Shown: piece after piece, positions 1 through 11,556 of the stretch
How positions within the stretch are numbered: the first letter of the stretch is position 1
How the letters are laid out: each line of letters opens with the position of its first letter
Source: Dermacentor variabilis
Taxonomy: Eukaryota; Arthropoda; Arachnida; Ixodida; Ixodidae
Assembly: GCF_050947875.1 (NCBI RefSeq)
Contig: NC_134572.1
Coordinates: 133,045,105-133,109,104 of the forward strand
Direction of reading: 5' to 3'
DNA length: 64,000 nucleotides
Made by a program: the position numbers and the translations under genes
Notes under the pieces: generated by a model
Database searches by the model: none
The model's input: the letters and a program-made list of their open reading frames with translations, nothing else
Told to the model about the DNA's origin: nothing

Positions 1-1077
1 CTGACACGTATAACAAACGCGCGCTCGCCTCATCTCGAACCGCTTTCTGCGTTTGGCTGCCGCCGTCTCTTTACGTTTGGTCGGACTGCTTTCGCTCGCA
101 TCCGCACTACGCGTGTTCCCCTTTGCTCTCATGGGTGTGAACTTCGGCCTCTCAAACTTCGAGCCAAATTCACCCTTTTGACCGTCCTTAGCTCCGCGAG
201 CTCGACGCGTCACAAACTCCTCGGCTAGCTCAGCGGCTCTAGCCACCGTACTCACGTCTGGCCTATCCAAGACCCAGTATCGCACGTTCTCCGGTAACCG
301 ACTATAAAACTGTTCTAGCCCGAAACACTGCAGAACTTTATCGTGGTCACCAAACGCTTTCTCTTCTTTGAGCCACTCCTGCATGTTCGACATAAGCCTA
401 TACGCAAACTCTGTATATGACTCACTTCTGCCTTTCTCATTTTCCCGAAACTTCCGACGGAACGCCTCCGCAGACAGCCGGTACTTTTTTAGAAGACTCG
501 ATTTCACTGTGTCGAAATCCTCTGCCTCCTCTCTATCCAAGCGAGCGACTACGTCGGCCGCCTCGCCGGGTAACAAAGTGAGCAAGCGCTGTGGCCACGT
601 TTCCCGAGAGAACCCCTGCTTCTCGCACGTTCGCTCAAAGTTAACCAGGAACAAACCAATGTCCTCTCCAAGCTTAAACGGCCGCATCAGGTCAGTCATT
701 TTGAACAATACTCGTTCTCCTGCACCGTGTGCCTGACTTCCATTACGAGCGCGTTCCATCTCTACCTCGAGACGCTTCATTTCCAAAGCGTGTTCGCGCT
801 CTTCTTTTTCTTTCTGCTCTTTAAGTTCGCGCTCCTGTTTCTCTTTTTGCTCTTTAAGTTCGCGCTCATATTTCTCTTTTTGCTCTTTAAGTTCGCGCTC
901 CTGTCTTTTTGACCTCTCCTCAATAGTCTCAAGGCATTCCGACAGCTCGTCATCCTCAGCCTCTAACTCAAGAATAGCCGTTAGCAGTTCTGGTTTTCTT
1001 AGTTTGTCTGAGACATCCAGACCCAACTCTCTTGCAAGCTCCAACAATTTCGGTTTGCGCAACGACTTCAAATCCAT
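1..1077 (-). CDS. gag: Ty3/Gypsy-type Gag polyprotein, C-terminus beyond the window edge
   Basis: An uninterrupted 359-codon frame runs from an ATG at 1077-1075 off the left edge. I checked every codon and found no stop. In order it has a helix-rich SAP-like N-terminus (residues about 1-35) and a highly charged coiled coil (about 55-105) built on a repeated unit of the type RELKEQKEKYE. A capsid-like region (about 115-280) with phrases such as PGEAADVVARLD and SYTEFAYRL follows, then a basic stretch. The last residues, VCYTCQ, are the first two cysteines of a CCHC zinc knuckle cut by the window edge. Gag packages the element's RNA into virus-like particles; pol should lie to the left outside the window. 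The start follows the LTR and primer-binding site by a leader of about 350 bp. The intact frame suggests a recent insertion. The Ty3/Gypsy assignment is from family knowledge. Confidence 0.8.
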   Translation of the reverse strand, partial: MDLKSLRKPKLLELARELGLDVSDKLRKPELLTAILELEAEDDELSECLETIEERSKRQERELKEQKEKYERELKEQKEKQERELKEQKEKEEREHALEMKRLEVEMERARNGSQAHGAGERVLFKMTDLMRPFKLGEDIGLFLVNFERTCEKQGFSRETWPQRLLTLLPGEAADVVARLDREEAEDFDTVKSSLLKKYRLSAEAFRRKFRENEKGRSESYTEFAYRLMSNMQEWLKEEKAFGDHDKVLQCFGLEQFYSRLPENVRYWVLDRPDVSTVARAAELAEEFVTRRARGAKDGQKGEFGSKFERPKFTPMRAKGNTRSADASESSPTKRKETAAAKRRKRFEMRRARVCYTCQ

Positions 1078-1411
1078 GGCTGCTCTGAATGCTGCTTTCT
1101 CTACTGCTTACTATTGTCTTGCCGCAAACTAACCCGGCAGCAACGACAACCACAATTACCAGCTCTGTTTCTAACACTAACAAAAGCCTGGCAAAGCTCA
1201 GAAGAAGAAAGTCCCGCACTCACCAAACCTCGCAGGCAGGAATTCCGCGCAGTCGTTCCGCTGCAGGCAACCAGTCGTCACACAGGGCTCGTTGCACTGC
1301 TCCCGGATCGTCGTTGAGCTGCTCAGCATACAGTCAACTGCATCTCTTCGCTGCTGGCCTTCGTTGTCGCGATCTCACCGCTGGCAGACAGTTGTTTGAA
1401 GTCGGAGGCGA

Positions 1412-1429
1412 TCTCACCGCTGCCAACCA
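1412..1429 (-). other. Primer-binding site of the Gypsy element
   Basis: On the minus strand TGGTTGGCAGCGGTGAGA begins two bases after the CA end of the LTR, the normal place for a tRNA primer-binding site beginning TGG. I cannot name the tRNA. A similar copy lies at about 1368-1389, so the LTR/PBS junction looks duplicated over about 40 bp. Confidence 0.55.
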
Positions 1430-1431
1430 GA

Positions 1432-2391
1432 TGTTTGGATCGGACTGCTGGTACGATCTGTTGGGAACTCGGCGCTGACGCCCGTGGTTGTACCTGGGTC
1501 GCAAGCCCCAAGGGTAGCGTTGGCCTGGCGGCCTGGGGTACAACTGGAAGCATCCGAAGGTCCCGGCAAAGCATGAGTCGACTGGTAACAACAAAACAAC
1601 TTGTTTATTTTAACATCGCAAAGAGTTGGCGGTCAGGTTGACCGAAGTAGAGAGACGGGAGAGCACTTCACTCAACAGAAGAAATCGGAGCCCTCCTTTT
1701 GGCGTCCGGGGGCAGCTGTTTTTATACTCTCGCAGTTGAGGGCAAGAAGGAACCCCTCAAAAGACGAGCACGTGAATGTACAATGGGCTAATGGTGACGC
1801 ACACTGTCGTAGCGATGCCGTAGCACCATGACGAGCACGATCTCGTAGCACCCTGTCGAGCACGATCTCGTAGCACCCTGTTGTAGCGCTGCCGGTCGGG
1901 CACAATGACTGTAATGAGAGGATGGTCCCTGCTTTGGCATCGCCTGTTTCGGGCACAAGGACTGGAATGAGATCCCTGCTTTGGCATCGCCTGTTTCGGG
2001 CACAATGACTGGAATGAGATCCCTGCTTTGGCATCGCCTGTTTCGGGCACAATGACTGGAATGAGATGATGATCCCTGCTTTGGCATCGCCTGTTTCGGG
2101 CACAATGACGGGAATGCGAGGATGATCCCTAGGCGGTCGCATCGCCGCAGTCGCGCCTGGAAACACCTGGCGATGAGTGTTGCGGCGACGACGATCGGGC
2201 CAAAATGTCTGCCGCCCCGCCGCAGTCGCGCCGGCAAAACCACGTGTCGCAGGCGAAACGCAACAAGCCGAAGTGGAGGCGCTATCGGCCACAGCGTGCG
2301 TGTCCTTTGCTGGTTGGAAGGCCAGCGAACATGGCGTATTGCGATCCGCCGCGTCACTGTCTTCTCTTTAAGTAGAGGAGGCCGGCGAACA
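1432..2391 (-). mobile_element. Long terminal repeat of the Gypsy element (far boundary uncertain)
   Basis: Read on the minus strand this holds, in order, a tandem-repeat U3, a TATAAA box (about 1721-1726), an AATAAA signal (1604-1609) and an end in CCAAACA, followed by TC and the primer-binding site. This is the U3-R-U5 order expected upstream of gag. The near end at 1432 (plus strand TGTTTGG) is well placed. The far end is inferred: two candidate TGTTCG starts on the minus strand correspond to 2391 and 2331. The partner LTR is outside the window, so neither a TSD nor LTR identity can be checked. Confidence 0.55.
1822..2132. repeat. Minisatellite inside the LTR U3 region
   Basis: Two adjacent arrays are visible. 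At 1822-1880 a unit of about 27 bp (core CGAGCACGATCTCGTAGCAC) recurs about twice with a partial copy. At 1898-2132 a 47-53 bp unit (GGGCACAATGACTGGAATGA followed by a CCCTGCTTTGGCATCGCC core) recurs about five times. Length differences come from a short GATGAT insert. No stop falls in some frames, which produces fortuitous long frames here. Confidence 0.85.
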
Positions 2392-2449
2392 TGGCGCGTT
2401 GTGACTTCCCGAGCTGCATGCCTCTTAATTTTCATTTGTCGACGCTGGT

Positions 2450-3253
2450 TCATGAGGTGTCAGGGCAATTTCCTTGGTTACGGCGCCACGCGCACTCGCA
2501 ACCGCAGCTGACGCCGGCGGTATGGGGGGGAAAGGCTCCAGCAGTAGCGTCCGAGTATGAACGCCGCACAGGGCACGCTACCGTAGGGTGACCATTCCCG
2601 CAACGCCGACAAGGACGGTCGCATCCGTCGCTTTCGTGGCCATGGATGCCACAACAGCCACAGAACGCTGCTGTGCACTGTGCACGGTAGTGGTCGCTGA
2701 AGGCGCACCGTCGACACACGCGTTGCAAGCCGCGGTAGTCAAACAGCACACGATCACCAGAGACTCGCATACAATTGCGGACCGGGGTTGTGGTACTCAT
2801 TTCCAAACGAACGAAGCGTGTGCCCGCGAGCACGCCACGTCGTCGGCTCATAAGACCAGCGTTGACAGACAGAACCTTACCGTATGGTGATAGTGCGTGG
2901 ACGAGGACTCCCTTTGGAACGAAGGACGGCAAGAAGAGGCAGGTTACGTTGGTGACCTGCGGAGCGACGGGAACGACGGGACAACGCTCGCCACCGATGA
3001 CAAGGCACCCAGCATCGACGATTGCAGTCATGGAAGCCATGCTCTTGACGCTGACTTGGAAGTTAAGGTTTCCCATGTGCTGAATGCAGTAGACCTCAGA
3101 GAGGCGAACTATTGAGGCCGTCGCGTCGACGATGGTCTCGGGACCATTCCCCGTAGGGACAACATCGAAGACGTGGGCCTTAGAGGGAGTACACGGCACT
3201 GTAGGGACCATGGCGTGAGAAGTGGACTTCCCCGACGGGGAACACGCAGGCAC
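2450..3253 (-). pseudogene. LINE ORF1 / Gag-like protein with three CCHC zinc knuckles (remnant)
   Basis: A 267-codon minus-strand frame has an RNA-binding-like fold region followed by three zinc knuckles near residues 178-235: CRRCAFSDHYRAQC, CGCCGIHGHESDGC and CRRCGNGHPTVAC. This is the layout of Gag-like ORF1 proteins of Tx1/I/Jockey-type LINEs, which bind element RNA. The frame begins at a GTG rather than an ATG, so the true N-terminus is probably missing or upstream. It ends just beyond the Gypsy LTR, and no endonuclease or RT follows. This suggests that the Gypsy insertion or a deletion separated it from ORF2. A domesticated zinc-knuckle gene is possible but there is no sign of it. Confidence 0.5.
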
Positions 3254-6200
3254 GTCAGCAAAAACTCTTTTTTTTCTTTTCGTTCTTCTTCTTCATGGAA
3301 GACAACTGGTGTTGTAGACAAAGGGCGTATACAACGTGTGCCCACGTACGTATCAGAAGGTACTCATGAAGTGGCTCATAGAAACCGTGTATGCGGAGCA
3401 CGTATGTCCAACTCTCTTCTGCGTCACAAAAAAATAACGTGCTGTACAACACTTTTGCATATAATGTCGGCTCGCAGGCATTTTTAATGCACGCAAATCT
3501 GTTAATGGAAGGGAAAATTAATTTAGCAGGTTCTTTGATTTACTTGTTTTGTTTTGTTCGGCCACTGAGTATCTGCCACTGAGTATCTGCCACTGGGTTT
3601 ACCAATGCTCGAGAATGGGCATGCCCCGCTTTGTAAGATTCCTACATAAAATAAAGAAAGTGAAGCTGAAGCGTCAGCTCACAGATACCTTTAAAGCACA
3701 CCAACCTGGGTAGATATATTTGAAGAATTATATGATTTACTCCACTTTGAGTTAGCCAACTGATATGTGCCATTGGATGTGTGCCTGTTCATAGCAAATC
3801 CACCAGAATTGGTGTGACCCGCTGTGGCACAAGACGTACAGAATCCCGAAATGTTGCTTGTACGTATCGTACTTTTCTGTTGATACATCTGTCATCACCA
3901 AATTGTACGCACTAGCATTAACTACAAAGCATTTAATTAACAGCTATGTTTAAGCTTCGCTACGTATAGTTGGCGTGGCGCTCTTTGACCACATATGACG
4001 CTTGCGCCAATAACCTCGATTAATAATCAATAATAATTCGCTTTCCATAAATTCCAGCATTCCGATGAATGTACTTCTGTTTTTTCAAAACGACGCCGTA
4101 TCGCAGAAGGCTTCTCTTGCAGCAATGTGTACACGCAATTTTGAAATCGGAGAAAGAACGTCTAAGACCACTGTTTTAGAATTTGCTTCATAATTTGCCG
4201 CATGCACAATCTAGCATGCCAGAACAATTATAAGTGAGGAGCTAAAGATTTAAAATTAACTATTCATAAAGTCGGCATATTGAACTCATTTAAGTACCTT
4301 TCTTTTATTTGTGCAGGAGTCACGCACGAGAGCATAATGAAAATAATATTGTAGACAATAGTGACAACCATTCATACGTTTCCAGCTTTCGTGGATAAAT
4401 ATTTCACCGATATGGCACGTTTGTTATTACAACTAAAGAGTTGAAATTATTTAAGCTACCTTTGAATACCCATAAGATTCTCGAGGTTTCCTTCTTTTTT
4501 TTTTTTCTAAGGTTACGTTTTCTAGACTGTAACGGATTATTTGTGAACTCTTCGGCACAAAAGAGTTTGGAATTCAACAAATATCCTTACTATGATAGGT
4601 TTGTCTTAAACCTGCGGCAAAATATGTTAGGCTTGCAGGATTTAAATATTTAGGACATGGGAACATGTTTCCTTTTTGTTGTTGTTATTCTCTAGGGCAT
4701 ATCAATAAATTTTTTGGACCGTTCATCTTGTCACCAGAAAGATTTCTTTTAACTAAAGTTCCGTAAGTAAATCACAAGCACCATTCACGATCCACTTAGG
4801 AACTGAATCCGTGTTCTTGAAACACAAAGAAAACTTATCTGAAAACCGACATTTTATTTTTTCCATATATTTAGGCAGGCATGGGGGGGGGGGGGGGGGA
4901 GAGGAGTAGAGGAGACAGGAGGCAATATAATATTCGAAAGAACAATCTTTACGGAATCAGGCCGGAAAATTTTGGCAAACTTCGCACAGTAACGAATTCA
5001 CAAACTATTGTACTGGTGGAGTTCACAAGATCATTAGTAGCCGAACGTATAAACAACTAGCGCAGAAACGGTAAATATGCGCAGAATTATTCAAGAATTC
5101 ATTTGCATTCATTAGTTCATTAGGCTGTAAATTATTGTAATCAAGACTAAATACATCTGAATTTTTGGTTATTCCGCTCACGAATGCCTCTGTAAAGCAA
5201 TGCGTTGCCTATGGAGTTTTGTTACCTTGGCTACAGTAGTGAAATATAATAAATAAATATAATTGCCGCAGTCACCTTGCCGTAACCTCGTACCTGCTGT
5301 CGTCGAATGGGGGATTCACTTATATTTGCTTTGCGACGCGCAAGGCAGCGCTTAGAACCTGCTCGTAATTAAAGCACAACCTCGAGCCAACTGTTTTGAA
5401 CGTTTTGCCAAACTACGCTTATGCAATAAAAATGCGTGCGATAGTTGACCCCCTGTACGGGGTTCCGCCTCCCTGCCGAGACATGTGACTGTAGCTAAAG
5501 ATACTCCCCCGCAAAAAGAAAGTCAGTGAAAGGAACTTGCTACATCGTTGAATTATGTACAAGTACCACGCTCGCGCAAAATTAGTAAAAATAACCGCAC
5601 CTTTTCTTGCAAAATATAACGTTTGCCTCTTCTCGCACCCGGGTCCCCTCCCCAGCACTAAAAGAAAAGGCTGACAGGAGAAATTACGCTCTCTGTTATA
5701 GACCGAATATAGCCCGCCCTATCTATGAACAATAAAGTCTGAAATGTTTACATCCCACTTACATGCACGCAATTCACCGCACATTCACGGGATAGGCAAT
5801 CGCTTATTTACTGTACACCTGGTGCGAGCACTTTCTGGTGCTTTCAACAACCTTTTTTCTCACCCTACCTTTTAGTCGTAATTTGCAGCATGCTAAATTC
5901 TTCTTCTTTAATTTTCTAACGTCTAGAACTGCGTTCATATCCTGGGCGCAGATAAAAAGCGCCCTACGAAGCGCACTCGAATTTCCGGCGCGCAGGTGGG
6001 ACGGTGCTGCCGCTCAGGCAAGGGGGCGACATCTATGAGAGGGCGCCGGCTTCACGATGCGCGCGCCGCCTCGATCAATGGTGGGCGTTTCGGCAGACTG
6101 TCAGAAGGTGGCAGCAGGCCTCGGGGCCATAAATCAAGTCTCGTCCCATCTGCCGGGAACTCGGGGCACTACTTTGTCGTACCTGCTGCGTCTTCCGCTT

Positions 6201-7423
6201 CTCCGTGCTCGTGCGAGGGCAGTACCGGTCGAAGTGCACGTGCTGTGTATGTCGGGAGCGACGGCGCGTACAGTGCTGCCAACGTCCGATCAGTCGGGTG
6301 GACGTACATAGTTCAAACTTCGGTTCCCTAGTCGGGCGGCGTGTGGACTGGCTCCATGGTCTATTCACTGCACAAATTCGATAACTTTTATGTTATAAAT
6401 ATGCGACTGTAGTTTTTCACAAAGCTTTTTTTTTAGAACGGACAGACCACTTTTCGTCAGTCATGCGGTAAATGTTGACACGGTTACTTTGTTTGTGACA
6501 TGAACCAACTGTGCAACAAATATTTTGGTTCATAGTACATATGTATTTTGATTGCAGGCCGCACTGATCAAAATTTGTCGAATGTAGCGCAATAAATCTA
6601 TCGCCATTTTTTGTAAGTACATGCGAGCGACCTTTTATGTGTCTATCACGTATGTTCCTGTTCAACGTGTAAAATTATTCCATGTCTTTTTTTCTGACAC
6701 ATCGGGCCATCAGAGCTTTATTCGTTCTTAAATGCGTTCGCTTTCTGATATTTTCATGGCGTATTCATGTTGCTTATTAAATTTAGGCGTTCATCACCGA
6801 CCAAAAAAAAAAAAAAAGCGAGAAAGAAAACCGGCATGAATCGATGTTTTTCTACTTTCGTGTGGCATAATGGTTGCTACAGTGCTTCTTGCTTTGTTTA
6901 ATTTTATTCTGTTGTTCTGCAACGCAGTAGACAAAGTATAGAGAAATACGTAGAATATTATGTTTATTTCTGCACAAATAGATATACGCACGTAAATTAG
7001 CCCGCATAATTCTTGTTGCTTCAGTGCGTGACTGGGTGGTATCGGCTCATGAGCACGTAATCTGTGTAACATGGCTTCCATCGGTAAGAGAGAAGAAAAA
7101 CAACGCACAGGAGCGATGACAATTTCACCATATTATACATAAGCTTGGGAACACTTGCACAATTTATACAAGAATGCGCTTGTAAATAGCCGTATCACTA
7201 AAGGTAAATCTTGCATAAAATAAACTAATTAAAATCATTAAAAATTGATCAGTGTCACGTAGATAGCAGAAAATGATGAAAGATGCAAAATTTTAACTTA
7301 ATGCCGAGAATGATAACATGCCTTACAGAGAGAATTACGTGCAGATGCATTGCTTAATGACAGCGTATACAGCATAGTCATAGCTTGTAGTGGGCATATG
7401 CCTTGCTTTTTTTCCTTTTTTTA
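3254..7423. other. AT-rich stretch without a supported gene
   Basis: I see no coding frame worth naming here. There is a short duplicated phrase near 3560-3600 (CCACTGAGTATCTG twice), an AATAAA-type hexamer near 3650 and the G-run listed separately. A GC-richer island at about 5980-6350 has short uninformative frames; it may be an old element or an exon, but nothing identifies it. Confidence 0.5.
4883..4899 (+). repeat. Run of 17 guanines
   Basis: An uninterrupted G17 tract in AT-rich DNA, followed by GAGAGGAG. The length should be regarded as uncertain because long homopolymers are prone to sequencing error. Confidence 0.85.
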
Positions 7424-7660
7424 CCCACCGTGGTTGCTCAGTGGCTATGGTGTTGGGCTGCTGAGCACGAGGTCGCGGGATCGAATCCCGGTCTCGGCGG
7501 CCGCATTTCGATGGGGGCGAAATGCGAAAACACCCGTTTCTTAGATTTAGGTGAAAGAACCCCAGGTGGTCGAAATTACCGGAGTCCTCCACTACGGCGT
7601 GCCTCATAATCAGAAAGTGGTTTTGGCACGTAAAACCTCATAATTTAATTTAATTAATAT
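7424..7660 (+). mobile_element. Ruka-like tRNA-derived SINE, copy A
   Basis: It begins with a tRNA-like head containing A-box-like (TTGCTCAGTGG) and B-box-like (GGATCGAATCC) pol III promoter elements. The body has the landmarks GGGGGCGAAATGCG, CCCCAGGTGGTC and CTACGGCGTGCCTCATAATC, ending GGCACGTAAAACCTC and an AT-rich tail. The same body recurs at 33902 and, diverged, at 27636, 31783, 56263 and 59541. I recognise it as the Ruka SINE of ixodid ticks from memory. It depends on a LINE for mobility. Confidence 0.85.
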
Positions 7661-7693
7661 ATCTTGCTTTATCCACCTCACTTCTATTGTCCA

Positions 7694-7707
7694 AGTGGAT
7701 AACCAAG
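7694..7707. repeat. Target-site duplication, 3' side of the I-group LINE
   Basis: AGTGGATAACCAAG here matches AGTGGATAACTAAG at 13588-13601 with one mismatch. The two copies bracket the LINE. Confidence 0.6.
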
Positions 7708-7809
7708 AGAGAGAGGGAGACAACTTCATGTAGTCGCCTGCAGAACGACACCGTGACTAAATGGCGCCGTGACGCGGGCCCTGACGTCTTCTCAGCGGGT
7801 CGTCTCTAC

Positions 7810-10800
7810 TCAACTCCAGCGAGTGTTACTCCCGCGGTCGGTCGCCCTGAGGGGCAACGTTCCGTCGGTTTTGCTCGGCCTTTGTCTTTCAAGAGCCGCC
7901 GAGACCTGCTGGACGGCCCAGGTTTGACTTTCGTGGTCGTAGCATTCCGCCGCAGCCGCGAGTCGCGGCGGAATCGTTGTACTTGTCGAAGCCTCATTGG
8001 GGAACTTGGTGCAATCCGATAGGATGTGCGTCAGGGTGGCCCTCTCCCGCTGGCACACGCGGCACACATCACTCACATATAATTTAGGGTATAGATGAGT
8101 CATTAACACTGGGGTGGGTAAAGAGCCAGTTTGCAATTGTCTGAACAGCACCGCCTCCGCTCGGCTCAGCTCCGGGTGCGGGGGTGGGAAAGTCCTTCGA
8201 GCCAGGCGGTGGAACTGTGTAAGTTCGTTGAACGTCGTCATGCGGTCCTTGGCACTACACCACGTTGGACGGTCGGTTGCAGCGGCGCGGTTGGTTAGCG
8301 CTCGCGCCACTGCGTGTGCCGTCTCGTTGTGGTTATCGTGCTTCTCGGACGCATCGTTGCCCGCGTGCGCCGGGAACCACTTGATTCTAACATACCGATT
8401 CTGTCGTTGCAGGTCAGCCGAGCACAGAACGCGCACAGCCTCACCACACACTTTGCCCTTTGCATAATTCGGTACTGCACTTCGCGAATCGCACAACACC
8501 GTCTGGCACCCGGGGTCGGCAATGGCCAGGGCAATAGCCACCTCCTCCGCCTGACACGCCTCGCGGACCCGTAAGCTCGCCGCTGCCCTCGTCGCGCCGG
8601 ACGACGCCTCGATGACGGTAGCTACGAACGCCGCGCAGTCTCCCTGGTATTCTGCCGCATCCACGAACCTTGCGTGCTCGTCCTCCTTGGCGTGAAAGTC
8701 GATGAGGGCCTTGGCCCTCGCCGCACTTCTCTCCTTGTTATACTCCGGGTTCATGTTTCTCGCGATGAGGTCCACCCGAATCCGGCGCCGGGTTCCGTCC
8801 GGGACAGAAACGTCGCTACTCGCCGCTTTCGCTCCGGGCGTGAAGCCCAAGTATTGAAGTATGCGCCTGCCGGCTTCGGTCATAGAGGTCCGTTGAGCTT
8901 CCGCAATTTCGTCGAGGGTATTGTGTACCCCCAGGCTCAGGAGCTTGTTGGTGTTCGTACACTCGAATAGTCCGAGCGCCGCCTTGTAAGCTCGGCGTAT
9001 CAGGGCGTTGATTTTATTCCTTTCACATTGCATCCAGTTGTGGAAGGCTGCAACGTAGGTGACGTGGCTGATTACGAAGGAGTGCACAAGCCGAATCAAG
9101 CTTTCCTCCTTCATCCCGGCCTTGCGGTTGGCAACCTGTCTGATGAGACGTATTGCGTTGGTAATCTTGGCTGTAAGGCGGGAAATAGTCTCGCCGTTGC
9201 CCCGTCGCATGTCTATAATCATGCCGAGCACCCGGATTTTGTCGACCTCCGGGATCACGTGGCCGTTCCTCGTCACGATCTTGATGGCCTCGTAATCCCT
9301 CGCTTCGCTCTTCTTACGTCTGACGTACTTCGGTGGTAACACCAGCAGTTCTGACTTGCTCGGTGAGCAGATCAAACCGGAACCGTTCAGCTGGTCTTCA
9401 ATCGCGCCGACGGCTTCTTGTAGCGTGCTCTCAATGTGACCATCGCTGCCTCCCGGAACCCACAGCGTGATGTCATCGGCGTAGATGGTGTGCCGGACGC
9501 CCTCGACGCGAGAGAGTCGCTTGGCCACCCCGATCATAACGAGGTTGAATAACAACGGCGAGATGACCGAGCCTTGGGGGGTCCCGACACTGCCGAGCCT
9601 CTTCTCTTGGAGCCGTAGATCGCCGGCGCAGAGCTCGGTAGTCCTCCCCGTCAGAAAGTCCTTGATGTAATTGTACGTTCTTGCGCCCATGTTGAGTCTG
9701 GACACCTGGGCTAGGATCGCAGAGTGCTTCACCTTGTCGAAGGCGCTCTGCAGGTCCAGCCCCCGAATGGCCTTGTTGTCTTTCGTTAGGGTCTCATCGT
9801 CAATGATATCTTTCTTCAACAGAATCATCGCGTCTTGGGTGCCGAGGGAACGCCGAAACCCAATGATCGTGGTGGGGTATAGTCCCGACTCCTCCAGGTA
9901 ATCCTGCCACCTACACATGAGGACGTGCTCCAACACCTTGCCCACGCAGGACGTGAGCGAGATGGCCCGTAGGTTGTCCGTGTTCGGCGGCTTTCCTGGT
10001 TTGGGGATGAGTATGGTCTTGGCAGTCTTCCACTGCTGGGGCAGTGACCCCGCACTCCAGAACTTGTTGTAGTAACCGGTGAGGTTTTCGATGGCCACAT
10101 CGCTGAGGTTCTTGAGCGCTCTGTTCGAGATGTGATCCGGGCCGGCCGCCGACTTGCTGTTTAGTTCGTGCAGGGCCGCTCGCACCTCCTCGACGCTGAT
10201 GTCGCGGTCAAGCTTCTCGTTGGCTTGACCGCCGTAGTCAGGATGCCTTTCCGTGGGTGTAACCGGAAGGTACTTGCTGTTTATGCGTCTGATTACTTCG
10301 GTTTCCCCGTTTTCCTTGACTGCTCTGTGAATGATCTTTGCGAGGCAGTCGCGTTGGTGGGATATTGTTTTAGTCTCGTCGAGCAGATACCGCATAAAGT
10401 TCCAGGTTTTGCCGCGATGCATCTGCCCGTCCGCAGCATTACAGATTTCGTTCCATTGTTGCGTGCGGAGCAGCCGACAATGAACTTCGATGGCGCGATT
10501 CAGCTCCGCCACCTTCTTCCTTAGGCGCCGATTTAGTCGTTGCTTCTTCCACCTGTTTAGGATAGATTGCTTTGCTTCATATAAGTGCGCGAGGCGGCTG
10601 TCAACCTTGTCGACCTGCTCATCCGTTTCTATGATTTTGGTCGCCTCCTTGACCTTCCCCGCGATGTGGGCTGACCATTCTTCTATGTTCTCGATTTCCT
10701 CCATCTCCGTTGGTAACAGGCTACGGAAGGCATCCCAATCCGTAAAATTATGTTTTCTGGTGTCCTCCGAGGCCTTGACCTCTTCCGGTATGATGACCTC

Positions 10801-11556
10801 TACGATGTAGTGGTCGCTGCCGAGCTCTGACCCCGTGTTGCGCCAGGAAATATTCCCCTTCTCGTCGTTCTTCACGAACGTGAGGTCCGGCGTCGTATCC
10901 CTGGACACAGTTCCCAATCCTTGTAAGATCAGTCGGGTCTGTGATGAGGGTGAAGCCCAGGTCTAATGTGTCTTGGAACAGGTCTCGCCCCTTGGCCAAT
11001 TGCTTGTTATATCCCCATGCTGGGTGTGCCGCGTTGAAGTCCCCGCAGGCGATGAGCCTGTGAGTCCCCGCCACGGTGCTGGCTCTGTGAAGGAGCGTCT
11101 TGAATTTTTGCTTCCAGTGTGAAGGGCTACTGCAGACGTTAAGCAGAAAGGTGCTTTCTTTTGTTTCTTGCCCGTAACGACCTCGATGAGAGTGTGTTCA
11201 ATTTTACTATTGTGCAACTCGTGCTCAATGAAGGTGAGTCCATTGCGAACCAATGTGCAACCGAACCATTGCAACCTGTACCGCCGCTGACCTTTGGAGA
11301 CGGCGTATACCCGATAACCGGGTAGCGACACTGCATCAGTGCGAGTCTCTTGTACCATGATTATATCAGGCTTGCTTGCTACTTGTGTTATGTGTTGCTG
11401 CAAGACTGCCTTCTTGCTAGCGAAACCGTTACAGTTCCAGTGCCAGGTCACGAGACCCTTCACTGCTGTAGTTGTTGCTGTTGCTGGAGCGGCCATGATT
11501 GTTGCTGATTGTACTGCCGCGTTATTTGCTGTATTGCGTTCGTTAACTGCTGACAC
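7810..11556 (-). pseudogene. LINE ORF2: endonuclease, reverse transcriptase, RNase H (two frameshifts)
   Basis: The frame from 11556 encodes the start of an AP-like endonuclease (WHWNCNGF, MVQETRTD). Near 11150 the reading moves to a second frame (CGDFNAAHPAWGY, ending near 10905), then returns to the first. From 10917 to 7810 it is open for 1,035 codons. That part holds GSDHYIVEV (endonuclease end), RT motifs (GLDLQSAFD, GTPQGSV, YADD) and RNase H motifs (DAAEY, AEEVAIALA, CDSRSAV, FPAHAG). A C-terminal cysteine motif follows (CRVCQRERATLTHILSDC). The protein nicks target DNA and primes cDNA synthesis from element RNA. The start may be the internal ATG at about 11496 rather than 11556. Two single-base indels are the only visible lesions and could be sequencing or assembly errors. 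Confidence 0.8.

Noticed and set aside
1898..2132. CRISPR-like array
   Set aside because: The repeats are contiguous with no unique spacers, and the setting is a eukaryotic LTR.
1672..2453. Two long minus-strand frames (206 and 221 codons)
   Set aside because: They translate the LTR minisatellite; repeats such as CPKQAMPKQG come from the tandem DNA unit in different frames.
5980..6350. Host exon in a GC-rich island
   Set aside because: Frames on both strands are short and lack motifs, and splice-site-like words alone are not evidence.
7424..7500. Functional tRNA gene at the Ruka head
   Set aside because: The same head recurs with the same unrelated body elsewhere, which marks a SINE; the anticodon arm is degenerate.
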